DNA of 64,000 nt, taken from positions 528,501 to 592,500 of the forward strand of contig JARFIW010001177.1 of NCBI GenBank assembly GCA_036346225.1, written 5' to 3'. The notes under the pieces are model-generated. The model had not been told where the DNA came from. It saw nothing but the letters and a program-made list of their open reading frames with translations, and did no database searches. Below are positions 11,031 to 22,758 of the stretch, one piece after another. The number at the start of each line of letters is the position of its first letter. The first letter of the stretch is position 1. The translations under genes were made by a program, and so were the position numbers. The DNA comes from Platerodrilus igneus. Its lineage: Eukaryota > Arthropoda > Insecta > Coleoptera > Lycidae.

Positions 11031-12455
11031 AATGGAACAAGCTGGTGAGGATGTAAACGAGTAGTATTGGAAATTGGCGACATAGGTGATAACGAAGTTC
11101 CTCGGATAATTGCTTATCTAAATAGTGAATGGGCCAAAATGAGCTATATCCATAATCATGATTTGCTTCTGGATTGGTATTCAAGTGATGCATTACGGTA
11201 GTGACGTTAGAACATTGAAATTTTTATTTAAATTTTAGGCTGTTATTGTCGGGTAGAAAACAAAAAAGTTTTATATGTTGGTGTTCGTAATAAATTTTGT
11301 ATAATTTGTATAATACGTGCCAAAGTACATCAACATATGTTTTAAAAATTGAGAGGGACATACGACGGCAATACAAGCAAGGTTTTAATCAAAGCATTGA
11401 CCAGCATGGAGTACGTTACAAGAGATTTATAGCTGATGGCGATTCGAGCGTCTGTGTGAAAATTCAACAAAATGTTTCACATGGCAATGAGTTAAAACAT
11501 TTTCAAGTATGCACAGAATATATTAAATTCATTAGTTTTGAATGTGTAACCTTCTTTTTTGAGAACAAGGATGCAGTTAGAGACGACGAGGAATGTGGTA
11601 CCGTTTTAAGTTTACAATAGGACACACGTGTTCACAAGATTTGCCAACTTAAATGAGCATAGTGTGAAACTTTATTGAAATACCGTGTGAAAGATATTAT
11701 TCCTTGATTATTATCTTTCAGTAGAGAATTTGAAGATATTTGTGATTCATAGGGCACTATATTGAAGCGTTAAATAATGGACCACGGCATGTTTTTCGGA
11801 ACAGCATCAAATGCAAACATTATTTTTGCGACAATGTGGTGCAGTATTATCTTATGAATGTAATTTAGTACGTAATTCTGGTTTATTACGAGTAGTGGAA
11901 GGTAGGTTTATCAGAGAAATTGAAAGTTGTATATAATTTTTTTTATTTTTGAGAGCACTTTCTTTAGTGACTAGGAAGGCCGGCTCAATAGAACTGAGCT
12001 TTTTATGAGCATTGTGACTGATTTTAATATAGGCAAACGACTAAATCTCATTCAGAGCTCTTCTTATAATATTCGAAGTTTTTTATCAACGTTTAGGTAT
12101 AATGAAGGTAATATTCTAGCAGACAAAATTAAAATCACTACATATGCATTGAGCAAACATGACTGAATTTGTTGATTTTACACTGTGAATGACACCTGAG
12201 GTGTTGGAAAAACTTTGCTAAGGAAAGTCCAAATAAATACACAAAACATGTATTAGTAGAAAAACTAATAACAGGAACTATTTATAAGGGACATAAAATA
12301 CCCTATGACAAAAGGTACTACTAGCAAACGTAAAACGAATACTAAAGATCAAGATTATGAACCTTATGCTATTCAACCTGATATGAAAGAACACGTGCTA
12401 GAACAAGAATGTGATCGTGTCCTGGAAACGTTAAAAGTATATGGAGATTATAATT
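11031..12455 (+). pseudogene. Mutator-like transposase-domain protein, first module
   Basis: Segments of the Mutator-like transposase domain found in many insect proteins appear in order: a first block at 11060-11190, a block after a likely 41-nt intron (11198-11238) reading VLYVGVRNKFCIICII in one frame, then FIADGDSSVCVKIQQNVSHG near 11430-11490, FECVTFFFEN near 11535, and FNIGKRLNLIQSSSYNIR near 12030. A tail at 12310-12440 (TKDQDYEPYA, HVLEQECDRVLETL) matches the linker that in this family leads into a YqaJ nuclease domain. Frameshifts and stops are frequent. The nuclease half is found 2 kb downstream at 14578-15290. I read these as halves of one gene, family name by recall rather than search. 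Confidence 0.6.
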
Positions 12456-13092
12456 GAATAATGACATATTTTATGCTTGGAACGCTGTTGCGTAACTCTG
12501 AACTTAATACAACTTATCACTTTACCACACTAATACTTTTGAAAATCAATACATATGCGAACTGTGGACCAGTTAGTGAAAGAAACATATATTTAACTTC
12601 TATAAAGTATTAGTGTGTTAACGGTAAACAATTAATAAATCCAATCAACGACAATTACTACAGGTAACTATTAAGCAAGTTAGCGTTATTGCGACTACCA
12701 TTGTAGGCCAGTTTAAAAACCCCTATTACCAAATTCAGCGAATAAATTGATTGATAACTTCCAACTTTGGAAATGTAATCAAGTGAAGGGTTGGTACTTT
12801 GTAACGGTTTAATTCTTACCCGTTACAAGTTCTGTCCCTACTTCGCTTCTATGTTCATAAGTATTCTGTTTTTCATTATCTAGTTACTTTGGTTAGGAAC
12901 TAGATCTTTCTGTCAATTTATTTTTGACATATGATAATAAACGAATTTATTAAATTATGTTCTCTGCGGTAATTATAATGGGAATCCTTATATCTAATTG
13001 CAAGAAGTGTTGCATCTTTATTCATATGGGTAAATACAGGTTACATCTTTCGGTAACGTTGTTGATTTAGTGTTATTTCACTTGTAGATACT

Positions 13093-13621
13093 ATGAGGCA
13101 TTTTTTTTATATCCTGTTATCGCGTATTATAAAAGCCTGCGTCTTATCAATTTTGATTCTTTTCACTTTTGGCTTTTGGTCTTCAAGAAGTAAAACCCAA
13201 TATTCTGGTGGAGTGTTTTCCCATTATGAAATAAGTTGGTTATTTAAATCAGTTGGGGTGAAACTTCTACATAAGAGAGGTTACTGTAATGTGTATTCGG
13301 TAGTGGTAATCCTCTTGTTTATTAAAAATATATTTTCTAAGACATTATATACCAGGTGAGTCTAGAAGTCATTATAACTATATTTTACATTATTGACTTT
13401 TTAGTTTGGATGCATTTAAGAAGATTTATTATGGCTGTGTGCTTTTATTGAAGTTATATCCGGTTTTTGAAGCATCAGTAACTGATGAGTCTAGTACTTC
13501 TTGTAATTACCATTTTACAGGGCTTTTAGGAGTTTTTACAGACTCCCGTGGAATTTTTAGTTTCCCTAAAGTTTACTTTTGCTGTGAAAGCTCTATGCTG
13601 AGTTTGTCGTGTGTTTGGTAG
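13093..13621 (+). CDS. hypothetical two-exon ORF, 159 aa, hydrophobic
   Basis: ATG at 13093 opens an 88-codon frame that would stop exactly at a GTGAGT. If that is a splice donor (13356) paired with the TTTTTAG acceptor ending at 13404, a 49-nt intron is removed and the frame continues to TAG at 13619, for 159 codons in all. Exon 1 has a hydrophobic N-terminus (VLSILILFTFGF) that could be a signal anchor and a second hydrophobic run (VYSVVVILLFI). No domain is recognised. The intron size fits the 41-58 nt introns inferred in the flanking Mutator/YqaJ gene. A chance open frame in T-rich DNA remains quite possible. Confidence 0.25.
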
Positions 13622-14424
13622 CTGTAAACGTAAAACTTGTCGAAGAAGAGGCTGTTTTGTTGATCCAGGTGCCGTCATTCTGTAGGACAACATCTACAAG
13701 GAATTCAGGTTTTTCTGTGTATCTTATCTTAGTGACGATGTGTATTTGTCGACCATCTGTCGAGCAATGTTTTACGGTTAATAATTAATTGTTAAGTGTT
13801 ATTAGTATTCAATCTGTAGTTAGGGTGAATATGTTTATTTATGTATATAAATAATTCTGTGCTGGGTAATCAGTTTTATACAAGGTATTACATACTTGTG
13901 TAGTGGGTTGCTATCTTAAGGAGCACACACCCCCTACACTTAAACAGTTTTGTAGGTTACATTGGTGTATAAAAAGAAAGATTATGGACAGTGCACCATC
14001 TTTAGGAAATATTAATTATTAGGGTCAGTGCAGATAATAATTGCATTCTGCCATATTAGTTTGGGGAGGTTCGATTAGGTTTAATTATTGGAAACATAAT
14101 CGGAATTATTTTTATTTATGATGAGTTTAAGATTATTTGGTTATCATGTAAAAAGAATTAACTTAATATTTGTAAATAAAGGGGTATTACTATTTACGAA
14201 TTGGGTTCTTAATTGCAAGGTATTTTTATGGTCAAAAGATTGCTAAGAAATAATTATATAAACAGTAGTTGCGTGTACAGGAGAGAAAGTTTGGAGTATT
14301 ATAAAATTGTTGGTTTAATTGCAGAAGCCAGCTGTATAATATTAAATCGGTGGTGTGTTTTGAGGCCTACTTTTCTGCAATTGACCCCCAGTATTTTCCT
14401 TTATAAATAGTGTGGCTTCCTAAT

Positions 14425-14525
14425 CTTTGCCCACGGCCCATCCTGTTGCTAGTCCGGGAATCGCACCATATTTCAAGTCATTTGACCAAGAGTTTTACCA
14501 CTCTATCCCTAAATGGTCACGACAC
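14425..14525 (-). repeat. tRNA-like SINE remnant or tRNA pseudogene
   Basis: On the minus strand the patch reads like a decayed tRNA: an A-box-like TAGGGATAGAGTGG followed about 40 nt later by a B-box-like GGTGCGATTCCCG. The stems do not close well enough for a working tRNA. It could be the head of a tRNA-derived SINE. Confidence 0.3.
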
Positions 14526-14577
14526 TTATAGGAATATCCACCTTATTTGTTCTTGCCATGCATATTAGAAAAAAGGC

Positions 14578-15290
14578 GTGACAACTTCATGCCATAACTT
14601 GGTAAGGACTATCTTGACTCCTACCACTTTCTATTCCGGAGCAACTAAATTTGAAAACATGTATAAATCCGTAGCAATAAGTTTATTGGCAAAAACTGTA
14701 GGCATAGAGTTTCAACCTAGTGGACTTTATATAGATATAGATTACCCATTTTTAGCAGCGGTGCTCGATGGTAATTTTTTCAAACCGCTTCATTACAATT
14801 TTCGTAAGCAATTGTTTATTTTTTCAAGGGTTAATTGGTCACAATACGCTAGTTGAAGTGAAATGTTTACCCAAAGTAAAAAAACATAGCATGGCTTTAG
14901 AGAAAGCTGCAAAAACGAGAGACGTTTTTTTGCAATATGAAAATAGGATGCTGAGCTTGAGAAAACATAACTATTATTACCAGGTACTTTACAAAGGTTT
15001 TAAAGAATGTAATCGTATATATTAAATATGTTTATAGAATCAGAGCAAACTTCATATATCGAAAAGGGACACGTTATTCTGCTGTATTTATTAGCAATCA
15101 ATCGTCGTTGTACATTGAGAAAATAACAGGCGATGACAATTTTTAGATAAAAGCAATGCTTTCAAAATTAGTCTTTTTACATGCACTGTATTTGTCCGGA
15201 AATCGTATGCGGGAATTTAAAGAAAGGACTAAGATGTGTTGATCCCCATTATATAAGGAATGCTCAAAAACTGAAACAGTTAGCAAAGTA
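14578..15290 (+). pseudogene. YqaJ-type viral recombinase/exonuclease domain, second module
   Basis: The YqaJ (lambda-exonuclease-like) fold is readable: TSCHNLVRTILTP, then FQPSGLYIDIDYPFLAAVLDG, then LIGHNTLVEVKCLPK, and NYYYQ. The D-G-L-I and V-E-V-K-C pieces are the metal-binding Asp and the Glu-x-Lys nuclease motif of the family. Two small introns fit: 14771-14828 (58 nt, GT..CAAG) lies exactly between D-G and L-I, and 14984-15037 (54 nt) follows Y-Y-Y-Q. Further pieces are YIEKITGDDNF and MLSKLVFLHALYLSGNRM, with a frameshift and a stop. In insects this nuclease is commonly joined to the Mutator-like domain found upstream at 11.0-12.5 kb. Confidence 0.7.
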
Positions 15291-18200
15291 ATATACCCCT
15301 TCAATACTTCAGTCATACATTTTAAAAATTTTATGTTTTAGAAAAGAAGAAGATACGCTTGATTAGTGACTATAGACGTAGTGGACTAGGCTTACCTGGG
15401 GATACCACTTGTAAAAAAAGCGCGTCGAGTACTCTACCTCTAATCGCGTATATTTTCGGCGTTTGTGTTGCAGCAATTAAGGTGGTGTGAAACGGGTATG
15501 GTTATATAAACTGATTATGTGCAAAATAGAAATCGTGTATGGGTGTAGTCGAAATTGTTGATAACATCGTACCTTGTTATTTTGTGTATGCTTTTGTGGA
15601 TGTTATAATTTATGTATTTAAAATTTATGTTGATTTTTGAGAATATACGTACAAATATAATATATACTTAATAATTGAATTATTTATAAAAATTAAGTCT
15701 TTTGGATGTTGGATTGGTCGAAAATAGATGTGCCCTGATTAGCTTAAATTCTGTCAGAGTTTTCAATTTCCAGTTATAAGTAGAATGGTGCATTGCTACA
15801 TCTCCTGAAATAAAACGATTTCTTATTTCAAAATTTCGACAATATCCACGTTTTTAGGCTCAATAAATTTGTACCAAAAACTTTATTTTATACCACAGTT
15901 ATCAAACAAATCGATTTTCAACAAACGCACTTTTATTTTAATCTATTACAATAGCCAACTTCTTCGACGACCTTCAGGATACAGTACAGAAATTTACGAA
16001 TACATTACCATTAACAATTACAAAACAAAAACAAACCGTTACACAAAAGAAATTTTATTCTTCGCCGACAAACTTCAGAGTACGCAGTAAACAAATGTAC
16101 AAATCTTAATACCAATTAAAGAACAAACTGTCACAGTAGTAAAACCTATATTCTTGAAAAATTTATAACATAAACATTATATAGCACTACAAAATCTCGA
16201 AAAAACTTTAAATTGTTTCGATGCATAAAGCACTACCACGGCATTTCTGTTGGTCATTTTATCGCCGCTTTTTATTGATGGCGCAAAGGTACATAATAAT
16301 GTCATAACTGAGTATCACAGCCTTAAATTCCTATTAAAAATCTATGAAAAGGATTTATAAAAAATTTAGCTTGTCCATTTTCATCTACATACCCACCCAG
16401 GAACACTATACAAAAAGAATTAAAACAATAAACAATACACAAAAAGATTTACAGCTCCCGCATGGAAGAAAACATTCTTTAAAACCTGTCCAACATGCAA
16501 AAAGAAAAAACTGTACCCAAAAACAAGTTGCAGCGTCCGCTCAGAAAACATTTATAGATTATATTATAAGAATTGCTTGCTCAATAATTTGCGCCATATA
16601 AATATGTTCAAAACGTCAGAAACAAATAAACTTATTGCCACTAATATATATTATTCAACAAAAATTGAAAGCTTAACTATCAATTTTTATTGGTCCAAAA
16701 TATCGATCAAATAAGTCCTTCTGAGATGTCCTTGAGTGTGGTGAGTTATGAAAAAGGTTTTACAAACCATAAAACAACAGTATTGGCAACCCTATGATTT
16801 TAATTTATACCAATGTACCTTCAAAATAACAATAAAGTCCAAGTAACTCTTTTTGAGGTCATTTACTAATTATTAAAACTAATTCATATTGAGATTTCTG
16901 TTGTCCATATCTAACAAAAACAAACAATAGCGTACACTAAATATCAGTTGTTTTATTATACTTGGTCCATGTGGAGTTGAACTGCATGTCAACTATGTGT
17001 TAGGTTTCCTATCCAATGAGCTTTAACACTTTACTATTCTGGTTTGGTGCACTTGCTGACGACCATCACTCTCTCTTTTACTTTGACAGATGTAGAATAT
17101 GCTTGTCGCAAGTCACGTCTGATTGTGATACACTCACTTTAATAAAAATAACTTATCGACACCTTCGTTAAACATGGTAAACTGATGGGAATGTCTAAAT
17201 CTACACTGCACTTATGAAGAAATCTTTGGGCACAGTTACAAATAGAAATTTTCAACAAAAGAATTAATTTTTTAGTTCATTTTATAAATAGAAAACATTC
17301 TGAAGATGATGGTATAAAAATTACAACAGTATTTTATTTAAATCGGTTTTGAACAAATTTTAAATATTCAAAATCAAATTCAAAATTTTTATGTCATTAT
17401 GTCCTTGCATTCTTTTTAAAATCAACACCCCCTCACAATTTAAAGAAAAAGGTTGGCATATTTAAGATTGTGCCAGAAAAATAAGAGGATAATTCCCCAG
17501 CCTTAAAATGCGATATACTTTTATTTTGTTATATATTCCAAGTAGGAAAAATTGTTTTGAAACGTATAAATTAGATTCTATAAATTTTGTGACGCTTCAA
17601 ATTTCTCTTGGAATAGTATGATGCTTTATACTAAAATCAAGCTAAAACGAATTTGCGACGTTGATATGTTTTTAATGGTGGAAAGAGGTGTTCGCAGTAG
17701 GCTCACCCAAGTTGTGAAAAAGTACGTCGAATACAATAACAAATATTAACCAAAAACCTACGATATCTCTAAATCAAATAAATTTTAATTTTATGAAAAT
17801 ATCAATAATTTCCATGGTTATGCTGAATTTTGCTATTAGCCCTACAGGGAATGGCTAACGCTTGGACAAATATTAAAATTTGATTTTACAACAGTGGGCA
17901 TTACGAGCGATAAAGGTAGTATTATTGAATGCGACTTGAAATTTCTAACGAACATTCACGATGGTTAGAAAAAATTACCTATGTGTCCAGAGCAGAACAC
18001 GCCTACTGGATCGAAATTTTCAAAGTTGATGTCTACTCCTACAAAAAAGTGAAGCTACGTTGTAACGAATATATATTCTGTGGCACTGGTTTTGAAGAGA
18101 TCGTATCTATTCATTGCAGATCTGTGATATCTGATCTTTGTATTCAATATAGTAATATCTAAAGGAAACAATTTCACAATAGAACAGGACGTTATTATCA

Positions 18201-19730
18201 TTTAATTAGCTATAAATGCATTACTAGGAAATATTTAATAGCAATAAACACTTTGAAAACGTATTTAAAAAGGACTACGTAACGAACAAGTCATTTGTGT
18301 TGCCTAATCCGTAGGCGGATTATATCCTCTCTTAAATTAAATTAAAATAGCGCTTGCGTAAATAGTATCACGAGGTGACGCGCAAGACAGATCAGCTGTT
18401 CTCTACGTAGAGGATACTAAAAGGCAAACTCGCCATTGTGGTTGAAAATGTGAACGAAGCTACAAACTTTATAAAATGCAGACAGGATTGCGTATCAAAT
18501 GGTGTCTTCGGATACCCATTGGAGAGGGGAAGGATTCGTGGTCGTTTTGGGGGCCCTGGTATGTCATCATTCTTCAGGTTCCGTCAAGACAACGGAGCAC
18601 GCTTCTTAACAAACATGGCTAAAGAGATCGGTGTCTATTGACGGTGAGACCACAATATTTAAGTAATTTTTATACTAAAACAAAAGGTCTTTAATTTCTT
18701 AGCTTTTGGAATAACCAGTATCATAATTAGAATTAAGGCAACTTTCGTTATGAATGTATTTAAAGATGTTGTTTGACATTTATTGGGGAAGACGGTGTCG
18801 AGCAGATGTTAGTCGTCAACGTTATATCCTAGGCATCAAGTTTTGTAAGCAGGACCTGAACTTGTGCATCGCAGTTCGTTTCTAAGAGGTAACTTCTTCC
18901 AGGTATTTAAACTTTCAGTTACTACGTTTGTTAGACTTTTAAGTGTTCATTGGATTGATGAACGATATTAAATTTTAAGAGAGAATTAACTTAATCATGT
19001 TAAATTTTACGAACGAATTAACTTTGCGTAAGATCATAGAAATGGTAATATTTCCTTAATTTGATAACAGAGTTATTTTCTAAAATCGTTCTAAACAAAT
19101 TTAAACAAAGTGAAATATGGTTCTTTAGAAAGTAATATTAAAGTAATTTTGTAAGACACGTGGAATATACATGTGTTCAAAAACAAAGAGATTCCAAAGT
19201 CTACTTCCTGTTTAAAAAGATTTAATTACAGATGTCTAATCTTTAGTAGGGTCATTGTGACATTTCTATACCAAGATAAATTTGAAACTCTATTTACTTA
19301 AACTAGCTACGTGTGATTTAGATTTTTTATAAGGGATTGAACTAAATTTATTTGATATGTATGTAAACCAATTCACAGATCTGTTCGTTGGGAATTAAGA
19401 ATCTTGTTTTAAAATATTATTAAAAAAAGGTCTTGTTATGTCAAGAAAAATTTATAATTAAAATCAAAATTTAATTTTATTATTTTATACTTGTAACTAT
19501 ATTTAACAAAAAAAAAAAGGAAAGAAAGAACATACATTAAATTACATTTTTGGATTCAAGTTTTTTATTCTATGAGTAATTAATTTTAATAAGAATACAT
19601 TTGAGAAAATAAATTTGTGAGTAACGAAATTAGACGAATGCTGAAACAATATAAATTTCAGACATGTTACAATTGATTTATTCTTGATATCCATTTTTAA
19701 GTAAAATATCTTTGATGTAGTAATCTCAAG
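15291..19730. other. long region without supported genes
   Basis: AT-rich with only short frames. The least random-looking is 18438-18641 (plus strand), which encodes a Gly/Arg-rich tail (RGRIRGRFGGPGMSSFFRF) but has no clear ATG and no known domain. 17929-18162 is an unrecognised 77-codon frame. A tRNA-like patch is at 16964-17055. Confidence 0.4.
16964..17055 (-). repeat. tRNA-like SINE remnant
   Basis: The minus strand shows an A-box-like TTAAAGCTCATTGGATAGG and a B-box-like GCAGTTCAACTCC at tRNA spacing, with a CTAACACATAG stretch between them where an anticodon arm would be. Stems are imperfect, so this is a pseudogene or SINE head at best. Confidence 0.28.
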
Positions 19731-19976
19731 ATGATTAACTCGTAAGTATTATTATGCTTTTTTATTGAAAAGCGCAAATAGTGTCTTTTTAATAGAAAAT
19801 TTGTTGTGTAACATTTTCTTTCAGGATCATCGTGATAGAAGAGGATGCAGATACGTTCAAGAACTTTCCAGATGTGTTAGTTCATTTTAACTTGTAAGTT
19901 TTTTTATTGTGCTTATATCCAATGAGTTTCTGTCTCTTCTCATAGGAGTATTGAATTTCTTGTATTGTCCATATAG
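19731..19976 (+). CDS. possible tiny three-exon ORF (36 codons)
   Basis: Three pieces join in one frame through consensus splice sites: 19731-19741 (ATGATTAACTC followed by GTAAGT), 19825-19893 (preceded by TTTCTTTCAG, followed by GTAAGT) and 19946-19976 (preceded by CTTCTCATAG, ending TAG). The introns would be 83 and 52 nt. The middle exon encodes an acidic helix-like stretch (IIVIEEDADTFKNFPDVLVH). Matched phases and strong splice sites make chance less likely, but 36 codons is very short. It may be the 5' end of a longer transcript or a relic of a host gene. Confidence 0.3.
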
Positions 19977-20200
19977 ATACAGTGGCGCTCAATTTCTCTT
20001 TTTCTTTCTATGATTGCTTATTATTGAGTTTACACCATACCCACGCCCATTCTTATTGCTCACCCTTGGGGTAATTCCCAGACTAAGCCGCGAACAACAA
20101 AAAAGGATAAAGCTTCACTTGCATCTAACGCGTGGAGCTTTAAATCATTTCAACGTTGTTCACTATGACAATCTTCGGGTTTATTTATTTGGAGACATGG

Positions 20201-20938
20201 TTATGACTCACGTTTACAAATTTTTAGAATTCGGTCCTCTTGGTTGAGACCATTCGCGTTTAAAATAACTTCGTCCAAAACCTGAATGGCCGATTGCAAT
20301 ACATCTTGAATGATCACGTTCTTACGGTGAATGGGAGCAACTTCTGAAAGAATTTGTATTTTCACGTCCACATAGAGCTTAGAAACAGAGTCGTGCATAT
20401 CTTCAGCGTCACCTATGTTGACAATTTTTAAGCCTCGAAAGTTGAAGTCGTTGACTATGAATAGTTTCATAAAATTCTGAGTTTTTTCGGCTAACGTTGC
20501 GTCCACGGATCTTTTGTTAACGGTACCTCCGAACTCCACGGCATCGTGCAAGTTTATGTTTTGCAACTTGGCGTCGAATTTAAGTTCTTTAGCTTGTTTT
20601 CCTGAAGATGTAGATGTGAAACATATTTCAAATGCTTTGCCTATACGTAGATTGAGTTCTTTGTTGCAAAATTTTATGTTTACACGGTTGTTTGATTTTT
20701 TCGGGAATGCCAAATTTACGATTCTAAAATGTTTCAAGTTAACTTTTTTCTAGTCCTTATCCAATACCAAGGCGCTTTGTTTATTTACCACATACGCTCC
20801 GGTCACGGGGTTGTCTACGTTGCAGAGTTTGCTATTTTCTAAGTTGAAATCGTTTTTGGGAGTTAGTTTAAAGTCTATACTTGCAAGACTGCGCGCAGCG
20901 GGGTACGAGCAAAACCATTTTATTTCTGAGACGATTCT
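20201..20938 (-). pseudogene. unknown virus-associated ORF, one stop in ~245 codons
   Basis: The minus-strand frame is open from 20938 to the stop at 20201 apart from a single TAG near 20750; the intact part from 20737 has 178 codons. There is no clear ATG upstream of the TAG. The product is mixed hydrophilic (NFRGLKIVNIGDAEDMHD, HRKNVIIQDVLQSAIQVL), with a predicted amphipathic C-terminal helix and no motif I recognise. It directly follows the minor capsid-like gene with only 16 bases between, so it is probably the next late/virion gene of the same virus. It is the least decayed of the viral frames here. A penton-type or other minor virion protein is possible, but that is only a guess from position. 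Confidence 0.5.
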
Positions 20939-20954
20939 TTAAAACGTGTACATT

Positions 20955-21978
20955 TTAGTAGGCGATTGATTTTGCATTCTTTAATTCGAATGTAATAGAA
21001 AGAAATTTGTTTTGATTTTGAGAGCTATTGGTGCCTGCTGAACGCTCCGTCAACAGCAAACGAAGCCTGCTCACCGGCTCGGACGGTGAGTCCCAATGCA
21101 CGTATTCTATCTTATTATTGGAATTATCGAATTCCTTATATCCCCATATCTTGATTATATTACTCAATGGCTGTCTCTCTTTTGATAAAGTCGGTATACT
21201 AAAGCCTACCTTTTTCTTCGTTATTGGATCGTAATTGCATTGGAATTGTAAGAGTCACTGCTGCTGTATTCATCTTTCTTGTCGACAGCGACTACGGGGT
21301 ATGCGGCGAGGGCAGAATTGTAGACATTATAGTTGTCGCGGGTGGCGGTGTTAAATTCGGAGCGATATGTTCTATATTTGGGCGTTTTAGACAAATCCTT
21401 ATGAAACCAATTTATTATATGCATCGATTCTCTTCAAAATATCGATGTAATTCTTTGTATCTAGTTCGGAAGGATCGCCAGCAAGAGTTTTTTTGTTCGA
21501 AGGGATTTTCTTATAAGTTAATAATCGAAATAAGTCCTAGGTAACAGGATATTTTTTATTTCTAATATTAATCGTGGAATCGTCGTCTGCAATAGCTAAT
21601 CCTGAATTACCCCAAAGACCATTTATTCGAATGGTCATTATATAAAATGCCTATTCTGGTATCGTCTATATTGGGATCGTCGCTTTTGGGCAGGATAACG
21701 GTATATTTTTTAAATAAGGCATTTAAACCTTTGTCGGCATTTTCAGACTCGTGTTCCGAATGGTTGTGTCGAATATAATTAGGGTTTTTATTGGTAGAAG
21801 TTTCAGACGGTGTTTTTAACGGTTCTAGTAATTGCGCATGCTTCATTCTGTACTTTATTTGCACTCGATTTTGATCTCGTTTAGAATCTAAGAACATTCT
21901 TATGGTTTTAGTAACTCGCACTACAACTCGATTTAAATTTGTAGAGTATTGTCGTCATCTCATCGTTGCTGCAGACAT
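20955..21978 (-). pseudogene. virus minor capsid-like protein (DUF8207-type)
   Basis: A likely ATG at 21978 is followed after seven codons by a TGA. The frame then runs through a basic N-terminal region to GILYNDHSNKWSLG at 21607, shifts into a segment with INIRNKKYPVT and LLTYKKIPSNKKTL, and after further breaks ends with HWDSPSEPVSRLRLLLTERS and a stop at 20955. The order of a charged head, a small beta-rich core with the N-K-W-x-L-G turn, and a helical tail with S-R-L-R-L-L-L fits a protein found next to double-jelly-roll capsid genes in many insect endogenous viruses (annotated DUF8207). Its precise virion role is unknown. At least four breaks are visible. Family name is by recall. Confidence 0.6.
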
Positions 21979-22036
21979 TGTGCTGAAGAAAGTTTCTTAG
22001 AACGTCGTGACCTTAAATACATACGTAATAATCGAA

Positions 22037-22538
22037 TTATTTACTGTAGCAGCCCTCGTTCATAGCTTTTTCTTTGGCTATCAGGAAGAATTCATATCCG
22101 GCTTTATCACCATCACCGTCTTTTTTCTACGCTAAACGACACATCTTTTTAAAATCTTTAATGCTCATGTCGGTATTAATGTGTTCTGAATAGATATACC
22201 GCAAGTTCATTTCGTCTTGCGAATAAACTATAATTAAATATGTACTGTAACAAATAAGATGTTTTGGTATTCTCGAATACGATTGGCTGAAGTAAAACGC
22301 ATCTATATTTTTACAAGGGCTCATTGAAAAATATTGACAAATCAAGTTGTGCTCGTGGCATTGAATGTCGTCGAAAATAAAAATCAAATTACTCTTAGCA
22401 TCTTGTGATGCAATTACTTCGGAACTTTCGATTAATTCGTAATAGCCCAGTCCCTTAATCGGTTTCAAGATTCGATTCAAAAAATCGTTTTTGGGCTGAA
22501 AGAGCAACTTGGAATAAATGTAAGCGTTTTCAAATTCC

Positions 22539-22607
<69 letters not shown>

Positions 22608-22732
22608 TGTGTGTTACAACTAGCAGAAGGTCCGCACACGATGCATCTTATATTGGCTAGTAAAAGTTCCCCGTACTTTGTATGTATTCGAAAATAAGAA
22701 TAAGGAACATCCAGTTCAACTGTTAAATCCAT
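22037..22732 (-). pseudogene. viral DNA-packaging ATPase (FtsK/HerA, A32-like), P-loop disrupted by GT repeat
   Basis: ATG at 22732, only 26 bases after the capsid gene stop. The frame is open for 201 codons to 22127, then shifts by one and ends at a TAA at 22037 (DGDGDKAGYEFFLIAKEK). The Walker B strand is clear (LIFIFDDIQ), followed by the sensor-type segment FYFSQSYSRIPKHLI and a C-terminal MSIKDFKKMC. The Walker A loop reads CGPSASCNT: the Gly-Lys pair is lost, and a (GT)n microsatellite follows at once, adding a Thr-His run. These ATPases drive viral DNA into the preformed capsid. With no P-loop lysine this copy could not hydrolyse ATP. A second, divergent copy lies at 31.9-34.2 kb. Confidence 0.8.
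22541..22614. repeat. (GT)n microsatellite inside the ATPase gene
   Basis: About 37 dinucleotide units, nearly perfect with one GAGT interruption near the right end. It stays in frame with the ATPase ORF on the minus strand, where it is read as alternating Thr-His. Confidence 0.95.
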
Positions 22733-22758
22733 ATTTGTAACTGGTAGAGATTGTTTTT

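Larger units (their letters stand above)
12456..14577. other. ~2.1-kb intervening DNA splitting the Mutator/YqaJ gene
   Basis: This lies between the two recognisable halves of the Mutator-like/YqaJ gene. It could be a long intron or an unrelated insertion; I did not find matching ends or a duplication. It contains the two-exon ORF at 13093-13621, a minor frame at 14213-14410 and a tRNA-like patch at 14425-14525. Confidence 0.4.

Noticed and set aside
15869..16601. Two plus-strand frames of 73 and 85 codons
   Set aside because: Asn/Lys/Ile/Tyr-rich composition expected from AT-rich non-coding DNA; no motif.
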